From contig CAJMRP010000051.1 in NCBI GenBank assembly GCA_905215765.1, positions 1 to 13,841 on the forward strand: a DNA stretch of 13,841 nucleotides. The letters run 5' to 3'. This stretch comes from an uncultured bacterium. GTDB taxonomy: Bacteria; Actinomycetota; Coriobacteriia; Coriobacteriales; Coriobacteriaceae. Every line of letters begins with the position of its first letter. The first letter of the stretch is position 1. The notes beneath the pieces were generated by a model that saw only the letters and a list, made by a program, of their open reading frames with translations, was not told the DNA's origin and searched no databases. A program made the translations under genes and the position numbers. Below are positions 6,590 through 13,711 of this stretch, one piece after another.

Positions 6590-8202
6590 TTACAGAAGAC
6601 TCTCGAACTTCAGAAGACTCTCGAACTTCTCGCGAACCTGCGGGACGGTAAGGCCGATGATGACCTGGATTGACTGACCTTGGACCACCAAGCCATGCGT
6701 ACCGATCGCCTTGAAGGAAGCCTCGGGTGCAACGACGCCCTTGTCCTTGACGTTAACGCGCAGACGGGTAGCGCAGTTAGTTACATCGATGATGTTATCC
6801 GCGCCACCGAGCAGATCGAGGATGTTCTCGGCAAGCACCAAGCGCTCGTCATCTTTACTCTGGGCGACCGATTTGCCAGCAGCAGCACCGCCCTGCTTTT
6901 GCTTGTAGTCGGCCTTGGACTTGAGCTCGACCTCAACATCGTCATCCTCGCGACCGGGGGTCTTAAAGTCGAACTTGACGATCAGGAAACGGAAGACCAC
7001 GACCCAAAGGGCGGTAAAGCAAAGACCGACAAGGATGGAGATGGCGTACTGCAGACCGTGTGCGGCCCAAAGGGGCAGCCAGTCCCACGAGAGCATCGAG
7101 ATGATGCCGCCGTCGAAGATGCCCACGACGCCAAGGAGGTTTTGAGCCATGCAGCCGAGCGCTCCGAGCACGCAGTGGACGACGAACAGGCCGGGCGCGA
7201 TGAACAGGAAGGTGAAGTCAAGCGGCTCGGTAATACCGCAAAGCATAGCGGTAAGGGTGACCGGAATCAGCAGAGCCTTGACGCGCTGCTTGCGCTCGGG
7301 TTTGGCGGTCATATAAAACGCAATGGCGACGCCAAGCGAGCCGAAGACCTTAGTCCAACCAGGGCAGGTATAGGCAGCCCAGGGTGCGGCATCCTTAAGA
7401 GCAATGCTCGGATCGGCAGCCAGTTGGGGCAGGATGTTAGCCCAAGCGGCAAAGATGCCGCCATTGACCGCCGCGTTGTCGTAATAGAACGGCGTATAGA
7501 TAAAGTGGTGAAGGCCTGTAGGAATCAGCACGCGCTCGAAGAAAGCAAAGACGCCAACGCCGAACGTACCGGCGGAAAGGATGAATCCCTGGAAGGCGGA
7601 GATAGCAGCCTGAACATGCGGCCACACCAGGCAGGCGATAAGAGCGACCGGAACCATAACGAAGAAACCGATCATATAGATGAACACGGAGCCCGAGAAC
7701 ACGCCCAGCCACTCAGGAAGTTCGGTGTCGAAGAACTTGTTATGCAGCATCGTGGCGATACCAGAGATAATGAGCGCGCCCATGATGCCCATATCAAGCG
7801 TTTTGATGCTTGCGATAGTGGCAAGACCAGTACCACTGCCCGCCTCGACAGAGTAGTCAACACCAAAGACAGGGCCCCACTGCCCCAAGATTGTGCTTAC
7901 AAAGTAGTTGAAGGTAAGGTAGATGGCCAAAGCCTCCATGCAGCAGCGAGCGTTCTGCTTGTTCGCGAGCGAGATTGGCAACGCTACGCAAAACAGCAAC
8001 GGCATCTGGTTAAAGAGCGTCCAACCACCCTGGAGCAGCACATTCCAGCAATCAAACCAAAGATGGCCCGCAGTGGGGCCATCTCGCCAAAGATCGCCTC
8101 GGTGGTAAACAACGTACCCAGGCCGACGACGATTCCGGAAAATGCGAAAAGAATTGCAGGCGTGTACATTGCACCGCCGAAACGTTGTATCTTTTGCATC
8201 AT
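6590..8202 (-). CDS. PTS alpha-glucoside transporter EIICB, frameshifted near N-terminus
   Basis: Membrane component of the phosphotransferase system for maltose or another alpha-glucoside. The EIIC domain comes first (FNQMPLLFCVALPISLAN, GLHHFIY, GITEPLDFTFLF), then a charged linker, then EIIB with phospho-acceptor Cys at about 477 (NCATRLR). No EIIA is in the window, so one encoded elsewhere is needed. ATG at 8202 follows AGAGGGGGA. The first 42 residues (MMQKIQRFGGAMYTPAILFAFSGIVVGLG) are in one frame and the rest is in another. The break lies at the CCCC run at 8075-8078; one added C gives EMAPTAGHLWFD and an intact 537-residue protein, the family length. As written the gene is broken or the base is a sequencing error. 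The last 18 coding bases are a tandem duplicate. Confidence 0.88.
6593..6628. repeat. Perfect 18-bp tandem duplication at 3' end of PTS gene
   Basis: CAGAAGACTCTCGAACTT occurs at 6593-6610 and again at 6611-6628 without a mismatch. In the minus-strand protein it encodes KFESLL twice, immediately before the stop codon. It keeps the frame and adds six residues to the end of the EIIB domain. The identity of the copies points to a recent slippage event. Confidence 0.95.
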
Positions 8203-8348
8203 GACGGGGAATCCCCCTCTCTTCATTCGGAGCGACTGCGGTTTTGGCTTCACTCGAGACCGCAGACGCGCCGTTTGCGTGTACCTCGTGCAATAGGACG
8301 GGTGGGCCCGCTTCCCTGACTTCTTGCGCTTCTATTTTTATCATATCA

Positions 8349-8362
8349 CTTATCTAGACAAG
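8349..8362. promoter_or_regulatory. Candidate GntR/HutC operator at PTS promoter
   Basis: CTTATCTAGACAAG is a palindrome with one mismatched pair and is built from the same TTGTCTA half-site as the two sites at 8480-8513. On the minus strand, TATGCT (8365-8370) is a possible -10 just upstream, which would put the operator over the PTS transcription start. Assignment to the GntR protein at 9651 is inferred from family habit and proximity. Confidence 0.6.
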
Positions 8363-8383
8363 TTAGCATAAATACTACGGTCG

Positions 8384-8413
8384 GTAAACGGTTGATTATT
8401 GGCCGTAAACGGT
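8384..8413. promoter_or_regulatory. Direct repeats spaced by two helical turns
   Basis: GTAAACGGT occurs at 8384-8392 and again at 8405-8413, 21 bases start to start, so both lie on the same DNA face. They fall around and upstream of the expected -35 of the PTS promoter, which has no good -35 hexamer. An activator or second-regulator site is inferred. The core loosely resembles LacI/CcpA-family half-sites. Confidence 0.45.
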
Positions 8414-8479
8414 ATGAGTCCAGTGTTTTGCCTGCTAAATCTGACATACCTTATGGCTGCATTTAAAATTTCTTTTCTA

Positions 8480-8493
8480 CTTGTCTAGATGTG
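8480..8493. promoter_or_regulatory. Candidate GntR/HutC operator, partial palindrome
   Basis: CTTGTCTAGATGTG has a perfect half-site CTTGTCTA and a degenerate right half around the TCTAGA core at 8484-8489. It lies immediately upstream of the stronger palindrome at 8496-8513 and overlaps the region just before the -35 of the dehydrogenase promoter. Confidence 0.5.
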
Positions 8494-8494
8494 C

Positions 8495-8523
8495 TTGTCT
8501 ATATCTATAGACATACCTATACT
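8495..8523 (+). promoter_or_regulatory. Dehydrogenase/GntR operon promoter with embedded operator
   Basis: TTGTCT at 8495-8500 and TATACT at 8518-8523 are separated by exactly 17 bases, a good vegetative-type promoter 36 bases before the dehydrogenase ATG. A perfect inverted repeat, TGTCTATA-TC-TATAGACA at 8496-8513, overlaps the -35 and fills most of the spacer. A bound repressor would therefore block polymerase directly. The likely binder is the GntR/HutC protein encoded second in this operon, which would make it self-regulating. Confidence 0.72.
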
Positions 8524-8559
8524 TCATTACAACATTCACCGCCACGTTAAGGAGTCACC

Positions 8560-9585
8560 ATGAAAAGCGCGGTCTTCTATGGAAAGCACGACCTCAGAGT
8601 CGAGGAATCGGCAAAGCCGGCCGTGGGCAGGCGCGACGTTCTGATCAACGTCAAAGCTTGCGGCGTCTGCGGTACCGACGTTCATATCTATGAAGGCGAC
8701 AAGGGTGCAGCCGACGTTGCCCCGCCCACGATCCTTGGTCATGAGTTTGCGGGCGTTGTCGAGGCCGTGGGCAGCGACGTCGCTGGCTTTAAACCGGGCG
8801 ATCGCGTGTGCATCGACCCAAACCATCCCTGCGGCTGCTGCGAACCCTGCCGCGACGGAATCAACCACTACTGCGAGCATATGACCGGTTACGGCACCAC
8901 CGTTAACGGCGGCTTTGCCGAGTACTGCTCCGTCGATATGCAGCAAGTCTACAAGTTGGGCGATCACACCAGCTTTGAGCAGGGTGCTATGACCGAGCCC
9001 GTCGCCTGCTGCCTGCACGGCATCGATATGTGCAACATCAAGCCCGGCAGCACAGTTGTCGTTATCGGCGGTGGCATGATCGGTCTGCTCATGATGCAGC
9101 TTGCTAAAAATGCCGGCGCCACCAAGGTTGTCTTGCTCGAGCCTGTCGAAGGCAAGCGCGAGGTTGCGCTCAAACTCGGCGCCGACCTGGCAATTGATTC
9201 CATCCACGAGGACGTCCCGGCCCGCCTGAAGCAGGAGGGCGTCGGCAACGTCGATGTCGTTATCGAGTGTGTTGGCAAGCCCGTCACCATCGAGCAGGCC
9301 ATCCAGATCGCCGGCCACAAGGCTACGGTCATGATGTTCGGCCTCACCAAGCCCGATGAGACAATCACCGTCAAGCCCTTCGAGGTCTTCCAGAAGGAGC
9401 TTGTGCTTACCTCGTCCTACATCAACCCTTATACGCAGCGTCGCGCGCTCGAGCTCATCGACTCTGGCAGGCTCGACGTATCCTCGATGGTCGCCAAGGT
9501 GGCTTCCCTCGACGAACTCGGCGCCATCCTGTCAGACCCAGCTCTGCGTGCCATGGGTAAATATATAATCGACCCCAGCAAGTAA
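8560..9585 (+). CDS. Zinc-dependent medium-chain dehydrogenase, sorbitol-dehydrogenase-like
   Basis: An NAD(P)-dependent polyol or alcohol dehydrogenase of the zinc MDR superfamily, 341 residues. The catalytic zinc site is Cys37 (GVCGTD), His61-Glu62 (GHE) and probably Glu146 (TEPVA). The structural zinc site is Cys91, Cys94, Cys97 and Cys105. The Rossmann motif GGGMIG is at 170-175, and an acidic residue ending the second strand (LLEPVEGK) favours NAD. The pattern fits sorbitol, threonine, butanediol and polyol-phosphate dehydrogenases, so the substrate is not fixed by sequence. ATG at 8560 follows AAGGAG five bases upstream. It shares a control region with the PTS/GH4 genes and an operon with the GntR gene, which suggests oxidation of a polyol released from the imported sugar. 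Confidence 0.92.
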   Translation: MKSAVFYGKHDLRVEESAKPAVGRRDVLINVKACGVCGTDVHIYEGDKGAADVAPPTILGHEFAGVVEAVGSDVAGFKPGDRVCIDPNHPCGCCEPCRDGINHYCEHMTGYGTTVNGGFAEYCSVDMQQVYKLGDHTSFEQGAMTEPVACCLHGIDMCNIKPGSTVVVIGGGMIGLLMMQLAKNAGATKVVLLEPVEGKREVALKLGADLAIDSIHEDVPARLKQEGVGNVDVVIECVGKPVTIEQAIQIAGHKATVMMFGLTKPDETITVKPFEVFQKELVLTSSYINPYTQRRALELIDSGRLDVSSMVAKVASLDELGAILSDPALRAMGKYIIDPSK

Positions 9586-9599
9586 ATCGATCGACACCT

Positions 9600-9629
9600 G
9601 CGCGAGCGGTCCTCATCCACCGCTCGCGC
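9600..9629 (+). other. Stem-loop between dehydrogenase and regulator genes
   Basis: GCGCGAGCGG at 9600-9609 pairs perfectly with CCGCTCGCGC at 9620-9629 around a 10-base loop. It has no T-tract, so it is probably a partial attenuator or mRNA stabiliser that lowers regulator output relative to the dehydrogenase. Confidence 0.6.
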
Positions 9630-9650
9630 ACTCAGCTCTAGGAGACCGTC

Positions 9651-10406
9651 GTGGCGCGAGCCATCTTCCAAACTATTTATGACAACGTGAAGCAGTCGAT
9701 TGACGACGGCACATACGCCTATCAGAGTTATCTGCCTTCGGAGACTGAGCTCACGCAGCTGTTTGACTGTTCGCGCATGACGGTCCGTCGCGCCATCTCG
9801 ATGCTTGCGGCAGATGGTTACGTGCTCCCCCAGCAAGGCAAAGGCATGCGCGTCATTCGCAACATCAGTGACGAGAAGAGTCGTGGTGGCGGCGGACTCG
9901 AGACCTTTAAGGAAATCGCGGCCAGCCGAGGCTTTGAGCTCAAGACTGTCACCACCGTTTTTGAGCTCCTCGTCTGTAGCAAGGCACTCTCCGGGATTAC
10001 CGGGTTTCCCGAAGGCTGCGAGCTCACACGCGCCAAACGCATCCGTTACGCAAACGGACACGCCGTGTGCTCCGACGACTCCTATTACCTAAGCTCACAG
10101 GTACCGGGGCTGACACCCGAGATTGTCAACGACTCGATCTATCGTTACCTCGAAGAAGATCTTGGCATTAAGATTGCCACGGGCAAACGCGATGTAACGA
10201 TCGAGCATCCCACGCCCGAGGATACGCGCGTGCTCGATCTCGACGACTTTAACGCACTCGCCGTTATACGCGGACAGACCTACAACGCCGACGGTATCCT
10301 TATGGAATACACCGAGACCAAACAGGTTCCCGGGTTCTTTTTGCTCCATGAAACCGTGACACGCAACGGTACCGGTCGAACCGGCCACCAAAGCAGCATG
10401 AACTAA
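9651..10406 (+). CDS. GntR-family (HutC/TreR subfamily) transcriptional regulator
   Basis: A DNA-binding regulator of 251 residues. The N-terminal winged helix at about 5-70 includes LPSETELTQLFDCSRMTVRRAISMLAADGYV and the wing QQGKGMRVI. The C-terminal UTRA ligand domain spans about 90-235 (LTRAKRIRYANGHAV, LMEYTETKQVPGFF). HutC-subfamily members often bind sugar phosphates, as TreR binds trehalose-6-phosphate, so the PTS product is a sensible inducer here. GTG at 9651 follows AGGAG (9640-9644) by six bases. It lies 65 bases after the dehydrogenase gene with a stem-loop between, and ends at a strong terminator. Predicted targets are the TTGTCTA sites at 8349-8513. The subfamily is clear; the effector is inferred. 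Confidence 0.92.
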   Translation: MARAIFQTIYDNVKQSIDDGTYAYQSYLPSETELTQLFDCSRMTVRRAISMLAADGYVLPQQGKGMRVIRNISDEKSRGGGGLETFKEIAASRGFELKTVTTVFELLVCSKALSGITGFPEGCELTRAKRIRYANGHAVCSDDSYYLSSQVPGLTPEIVNDSIYRYLEEDLGIKIATGKRDVTIEHPTPEDTRVLDLDDFNALAVIRGQTYNADGILMEYTETKQVPGFFLLHETVTRNGTGRTGHQSSMN

Positions 10407-10415
10407 CCATTTATT

Positions 10416-10487
10416 AGTTGCGGTGGGATAGTTCCTAGAATTGCCAGCTTAAGGGCAAAACAGGAACTATTCCACCGCAACTTTTTT
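10416..10487 (+). terminator. Strong intrinsic terminator after GntR gene, very long stem
   Basis: AGTTGCGGTGGGATAGTTCC at 10416-10435 pairs with its complement ending at 10482, giving a 21-bp stem with a single mismatched position. A 25-base loop separates the arms and six T residues follow (10482-10487). The stem is longer than most bacterial terminators and may be a repeat-family palindrome reused as a terminator. Confidence 0.85.
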
Positions 10488-10518
10488 GGCCGGCGGGGCA
10501 GTACCTGTCCCACCGGCC
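10488..10518. terminator. Hairpin downstream of the Fe-S protein gene
   Basis: GGCCGG at 10488-10493 pairs with CCGGCC at 10513-10518, extended inside by a GGG/CCC pair. It lies 19 bases past the stop of the minus-strand iron-sulfur gene. In that direction it is followed by A residues, not T, and then by the long stem above, so it is at best a weak terminator. Confidence 0.4.
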
Positions 10519-10537
10519 ATCATTTACGCTCTTTTAG

Positions 10538-11791
10538 CTAGTCCGCGAGCTTCTCCACCTGGTCGAGCATCTTGTCCAGCTTGGCCTTTGCCTCGGCCTT
10601 GACCTTCACAGCTTCTTCGTGAGCCTTCGCCTTCTGGGCGGCCTTTTCCTCGGCTTCGGGATCGACGACGACCAGATTGGACGCGTCGTGCTCAACAAGC
10701 TTGAGCGCATGCTCGGGACAAACCTTGACACAGGCGCCGCAGCCTAAACAATACGTGGACTCCAACGCAAAGCGGCCGCTTCCCACCAGATCACAGGCAA
10801 ACGTGGGACACACGTTGACGCACTCGCCGCACGACGTGCACTTTTCAAAATCGCACTCCGGCGTGCTCACCTGCATATTCTGGGCAAGCTCGGGATGGTT
10901 CTGCAGTGTCGAGAGCACCAGCTGCCGCCCATGGGTGAGCGAACGGCGACGCTTGGTCGTCGTGGTGCCGCACATGGTGTTGAGCGTGCGCTCCAGCTGG
11001 GTAATCTGATGGCGATGGGCCTTGAGCTTTTGCGTCACCGAGGCCAGCGCCGCCGTCGCCGGGTTGAGCTTGGTCACCGTCAGGCCCGTGGTGCGGGCAA
11101 TCTTTTCCATGTACTCCTTGCGCTCGTACTCGCGGCGCTTATGGCACTTGAGGCTCTTGGGGTCGACCTCTAGGCCCATACCCGTGCCAGACCACTCTTC
11201 GGCCTTCGCAATCGCCTCGCCCAGAATATCCTCACCGCCGGTGTTGCGGCATTTATCGCATACGCCCAACGGCAGGTACACACTCACGTTGGGATAGTCG
11301 GCCAGTACCGAAAACCAAGTCTCTGCCGTAATATCGCCCACGCAGGCGACGACGACCTCGTTCTCGCGCGGCATGCGCTTAAGGGCACGCGTACAGGTAA
11401 CGTAGGCGGTCTCGTGGCTCGTAGCAGCAGAGACGATATCGTCATACAGGTTTTTAGGCGCCAGGCGCGGCGAGATGATCGCCTCGGTCGGGCAGGCAGC
11501 GGCGCACAGACCGCACTTGCGGCAGGAGTCGAGGATCTCGATGGCGTCTTCCTCGACCTCGATAGCGTTGACCGGGCACACGTCCATGCACGCGGTGCAG
11601 CCGCTCTTTTCGTTTTTGCAGGTCAGGCACGGAATGGTATTGCCGCGCGGGCGCTCCTTGTAGTCGGCAGGATTCCACTGCGGCGCCGACGGATCGAGTG
11701 CATCGGTCACGCCGCCAAGCGGGTTTTTAAGAAAGTCGAAACCCTTGCTGATCTCGATAATGTCATCAAACAGATCGTGTTCCTGCGCCAT
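10538..11791 (-). CDS. Ferredoxin-type protein with four [4Fe-4S] motifs and a central unknown domain
   Basis: A 417-residue cytoplasmic iron-sulfur protein of unknown specific role, probably electron transfer. Two cluster motifs lie near the N-terminus: CTACMDVCP at 65-73, with extra Cys55/Cys58, and CRKCGLCAAACP at 90-101. Two more lie near the C-terminus: CTSCGECVNVCP and CLGCGACVKVCP. Between them a region of about 200 residues holds further cysteines (VTC, VACVGD, VCDKC), loosely reminiscent of hydrogenase or heterodisulfide-reductase accessory domains. The C-terminal tail (EEKAAQKAKAHEEAVKVKAEAKAKL) looks like charged coiled coil. ATG at 11791 follows GGGAGGGG six bases upstream; a start at 11821 has no such site. 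It is a single gene with no partner enzyme beside it. Confidence 0.85.
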   Translation of the reverse strand: MAQEHDLFDDIIEISKGFDFLKNPLGGVTDALDPSAPQWNPADYKERPRGNTIPCLTCKNEKSGCTACMDVCPVNAIEVEEDAIEILDSCRKCGLCAAACPTEAIISPRLAPKNLYDDIVSAATSHETAYVTCTRALKRMPRENEVVVACVGDITAETWFSVLADYPNVSVYLPLGVCDKCRNTGGEDILGEAIAKAEEWSGTGMGLEVDPKSLKCHKRREYERKEYMEKIARTTGLTVTKLNPATAALASVTQKLKAHRHQITQLERTLNTMCGTTTTKRRRSLTHGRQLVLSTLQNHPELAQNMQVSTPECDFEKCTSCGECVNVCPTFACDLVGSGRFALESTYCLGCGACVKVCPEHALKLVEHDASNLVVVDPEAEEKAAQKAKAHEEAVKVKAEAKAKLDKMLDQVEKLAD

Positions 11792-11942
11792 GCGCGGCCC
11801 CTCCCTGAGCAGTGCAAACAAGCAAGAGATAATGATACGCTATCGGTCCACGCCTCGGGCAAATTACACGCGGCGCATCTTTGCGGCAAATAGCCCATGG
11901 CCCATCGCCGCCTCGATTGCACAAGGTCAATCAAGTGCCAAG

Positions 11943-12440
11943 CTATGCCTCGCACATGAACTGCACGAGCTTTAGTTTGGTCACCTTGGCCTGTTCGTTA
12001 GCCATATTGCGCTCGTTTCTAAAGACCGCATCTGCAACACCCTGCAAATCGGCATCGGAAATCTCGCTGCACGGACCGTCCATCGATGCCGCCGTGGGGC
12101 ATACGCACAACGGCAACTCGGCATAAAACGCAACGGCCTTGGCGATATCGAGCATTTTGCCGCCGCCAATACCCACTACCATGTCGCAGTACTCGGCCTG
12201 GGCTTCCTTAGCCATTTCGACAACGGCCTCTTCCGTACACGGACCGTCATAAATCTTAAAGAACGGCTCGCTTAGATCTTCGTCCAGAAATCCATCGACG
12301 ATCTGCCTGCACAGCCGATCCTCGGTGCCCTGGTCAAACAAGACATAGGCAGCGCAGCCCAACCATGACAAATACCTGCCTTGACGCGACAGTTCGCCCG
12401 GCCCCTGAACATACCGGCCGGGCGCCGTAAACCATAGGAA
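11943..12440 (-). pseudogene. Glycerol dehydrogenase relic with internal deletion
   Basis: The frame aligns with the intact neighbour at 12595-13695 in two separate blocks. Residues from FTAPGRYVQGPGEL to CPTAASMDGPCS match the neighbour's residues 6-125, including the NAD loop GIGGGK. The next residues, EISDADLQGVADAVFRNERNMANEQAKVT, match its residues 316-344. About 190 residues are missing in frame between them, including the positions of the metal ligands Asp171, His254 and His271. The join is near 12060-12075. The C-terminus is about 14 residues short. No credible start codon exists: the only upstream in-frame starts lie in the palindrome at 12478-12542. A dead gene fragment is the best reading; a retained nucleotide-binding protein is possible but unlikely. 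Confidence 0.8.
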
Positions 12441-12477
12441 GCGCCATACGAGAATCCGCCCTTCATCAAACAACGAT

Positions 12478-12542
12478 TGGTGCAAAGTAACCTGGCCCCT
12501 TTGCACCAACTTGGTGCGAAGGGGCCAGGTTAGTTTGCACCA
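12478..12542. repeat. 65-bp near-perfect palindrome
   Basis: Bases 12478-12509 and 12511-12542 are reverse complements at 30 of 32 positions around a single central C. Each arm is itself bounded by TTGGTGC/GCACCAA-type ends with AACCTGGCCCC inside, so the arms can also form smaller hairpins. It lies between the gldA terminator and the dehydrogenase relic, contains no gene, and looks like a repetitive extragenic palindrome. Confidence 0.85.
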
Positions 12543-12546
12543 TAGC

Positions 12547-12582
12547 AAAAAGGGGCAAAGTCATCTGTTAGCTTTGCCCCTT
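12547..12582 (-). terminator. Intrinsic terminator after gldA
   Basis: On the minus strand AAGGGGCAAAG (12582-12572) pairs perfectly with CTTTGCCCCTT (12560-12550), an 11-bp stem with an 11-base loop. A short T-run follows (12551-12547 region). It starts 12 bases past the gldA stop codon. Confidence 0.85.
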
Positions 12583-12594
12583 CCTTAGCTTGAT

Positions 12595-13695
12595 TTACTC
12601 ATCCATGAGATAGTAGTGGCCCAGCGCGTCGGCCCCCAGGATGGCGTTTGCGACCATCTCGGGCGTCACCTCAAAGGGCATGTTGCACATGGTGTCATCG
12701 GGTGCGCAGGCGGCCTCGGCAACAATCATGGCCTGCTCGCGCGTAAGCTCGGCAACGCCAAGTTCCTTCATCGTGACCGGCAGGCCAAGCTCAATGCAGA
12801 AGCCCAAGACTTCCTCGAGCTTCTCGGTCGGGGCATCCTCGAGTACCAGCTGGACGATAGTGCCGAAGGCGACCTTCTCGCCGTGATACATGCCGTGGCA
12901 CTCGGGCAGCATCGTCAGACCATTGTGGATGGCATGAGCAGCGGCAAGGCCCGAGCTCTCAAAGCCAATGCCCGAAAGCAGCGTATTGGCCTCGATGATG
13001 TGCTCGACGGCAGGCGTGAGCGCGCCCTTCTCCAGCGCAACCTTGGCCTTGACGCCATCGGCCATAAGCGTCTCGTAGCAGAGCTTGGCGAGCGCCAGGC
13101 CGGCCATGCCGCCCTTGCCGCCAGCGCAGGTGCCGCCGTCGGCATCGTGCGTCGCTTGGGCCTCGAAATAGGTTGCGAGCGCATCGCCCATACCGGAAAC
13201 CGTCAGGCGCACCGGGCTCGCCGCGATAACCGTCGTATCCATCAGGACAATGTTGGGGTTTGCCTTAAGGAAGAGGTACTTGTCGAACTGGCCGTCATCG
13301 GTATAGAGCACCGAAAGTGCCGAGCACGGGGCATCGGTCGAAGCAATGGTGGGGCAAATGATAACCGGGGACTCCAGGTAATAGGCGACGGCCTTCGCGG
13401 TGTCGAGGATCTTGCCGCCACCGACGCCGACGATGATGTCGCAACCGTTGTCGCGAGCGAGCGCAACCAGGCGATCGACCTCACCCTTGGAGCACTCGCC
13501 GTTAAAGTCCTCAAACAGCAGCTCGGCCTTAGCCTCGGCAAAGCCGCCCTCGATCTTGGCACCGACGCGCTTCTTGCCCGAAGGCGTCACGATGACGAGG
13601 GCCTTAGCGCCGAGCGGCTCGACATAGGAGCCGAGCTTGGCCAGCTCGTCCGGGCCCTGGATGTACTTGCTGGGGCTATTGAAAATTGCAGCCAT
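12595..13695 (-). CDS. gldA: Glycerol dehydrogenase (iron-containing alcohol dehydrogenase family)
   Basis: Oxidises glycerol to dihydroxyacetone with NAD+, or works in reverse, in anaerobic glycerol metabolism. The 366 residues equal the family length. The nucleotide loop GVGGGKILDTAKAVA is at 90-104. The metal ligands fall at Asp171 (SGMGDALATYFEA), His254 (AAAHAIHNG) and His271 (CHGMYHGEKV), matching the Zn/Fe site of characterised glycerol dehydrogenases. ATG at 13695 has only a weak ribosome site (GGGAT). A terminator-like hairpin and T-tract end 16 bases before the start, so expression probably depends on read-through from the upstream gene. A clear terminator follows at 12547-12582. 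A related but deleted paralogue lies downstream. Confidence 0.95.
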   Translation of the reverse strand: MAAIFNSPSKYIQGPDELAKLGSYVEPLGAKALVIVTPSGKKRVGAKIEGGFAEAKAELLFEDFNGECSKGEVDRLVALARDNGCDIIVGVGGGKILDTAKAVAYYLESPVIICPTIASTDAPCSALSVLYTDDGQFDKYLFLKANPNIVLMDTTVIAASPVRLTVSGMGDALATYFEAQATHDADGGTCAGGKGGMAGLALAKLCYETLMADGVKAKVALEKGALTPAVEHIIEANTLLSGIGFESSGLAAAHAIHNGLTMLPECHGMYHGEKVAFGTIVQLVLEDAPTEKLEEVLGFCIELGLPVTMKELGVAELTREQAMIVAEAACAPDDTMCNMPFEVTPEMVANAILGADALGHYYLMDE

Positions 13696-13711
13696 AACTA
13701 TCCCATTCTCT

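Noticed and set aside
8062..8080. Programmed -1 ribosomal frameshift in the PTS gene
   Set aside because: The slip site would be GGCCCCA, a poor heptamer, and PTS EIICB proteins are not known to use one; mutation or sequencing error is simpler.
6680..8296. 538-codon open frame on the plus strand
   Set aside because: It lies opposite the PTS gene, shows low-complexity charged sequence without domains, and arises from codon bias in GC-rich DNA.
12441..12548. Coding extension of the dehydrogenase relic up to a TTG at 12548
   Set aside because: This part is translated palindrome and terminator sequence; family similarity begins only near 12440.
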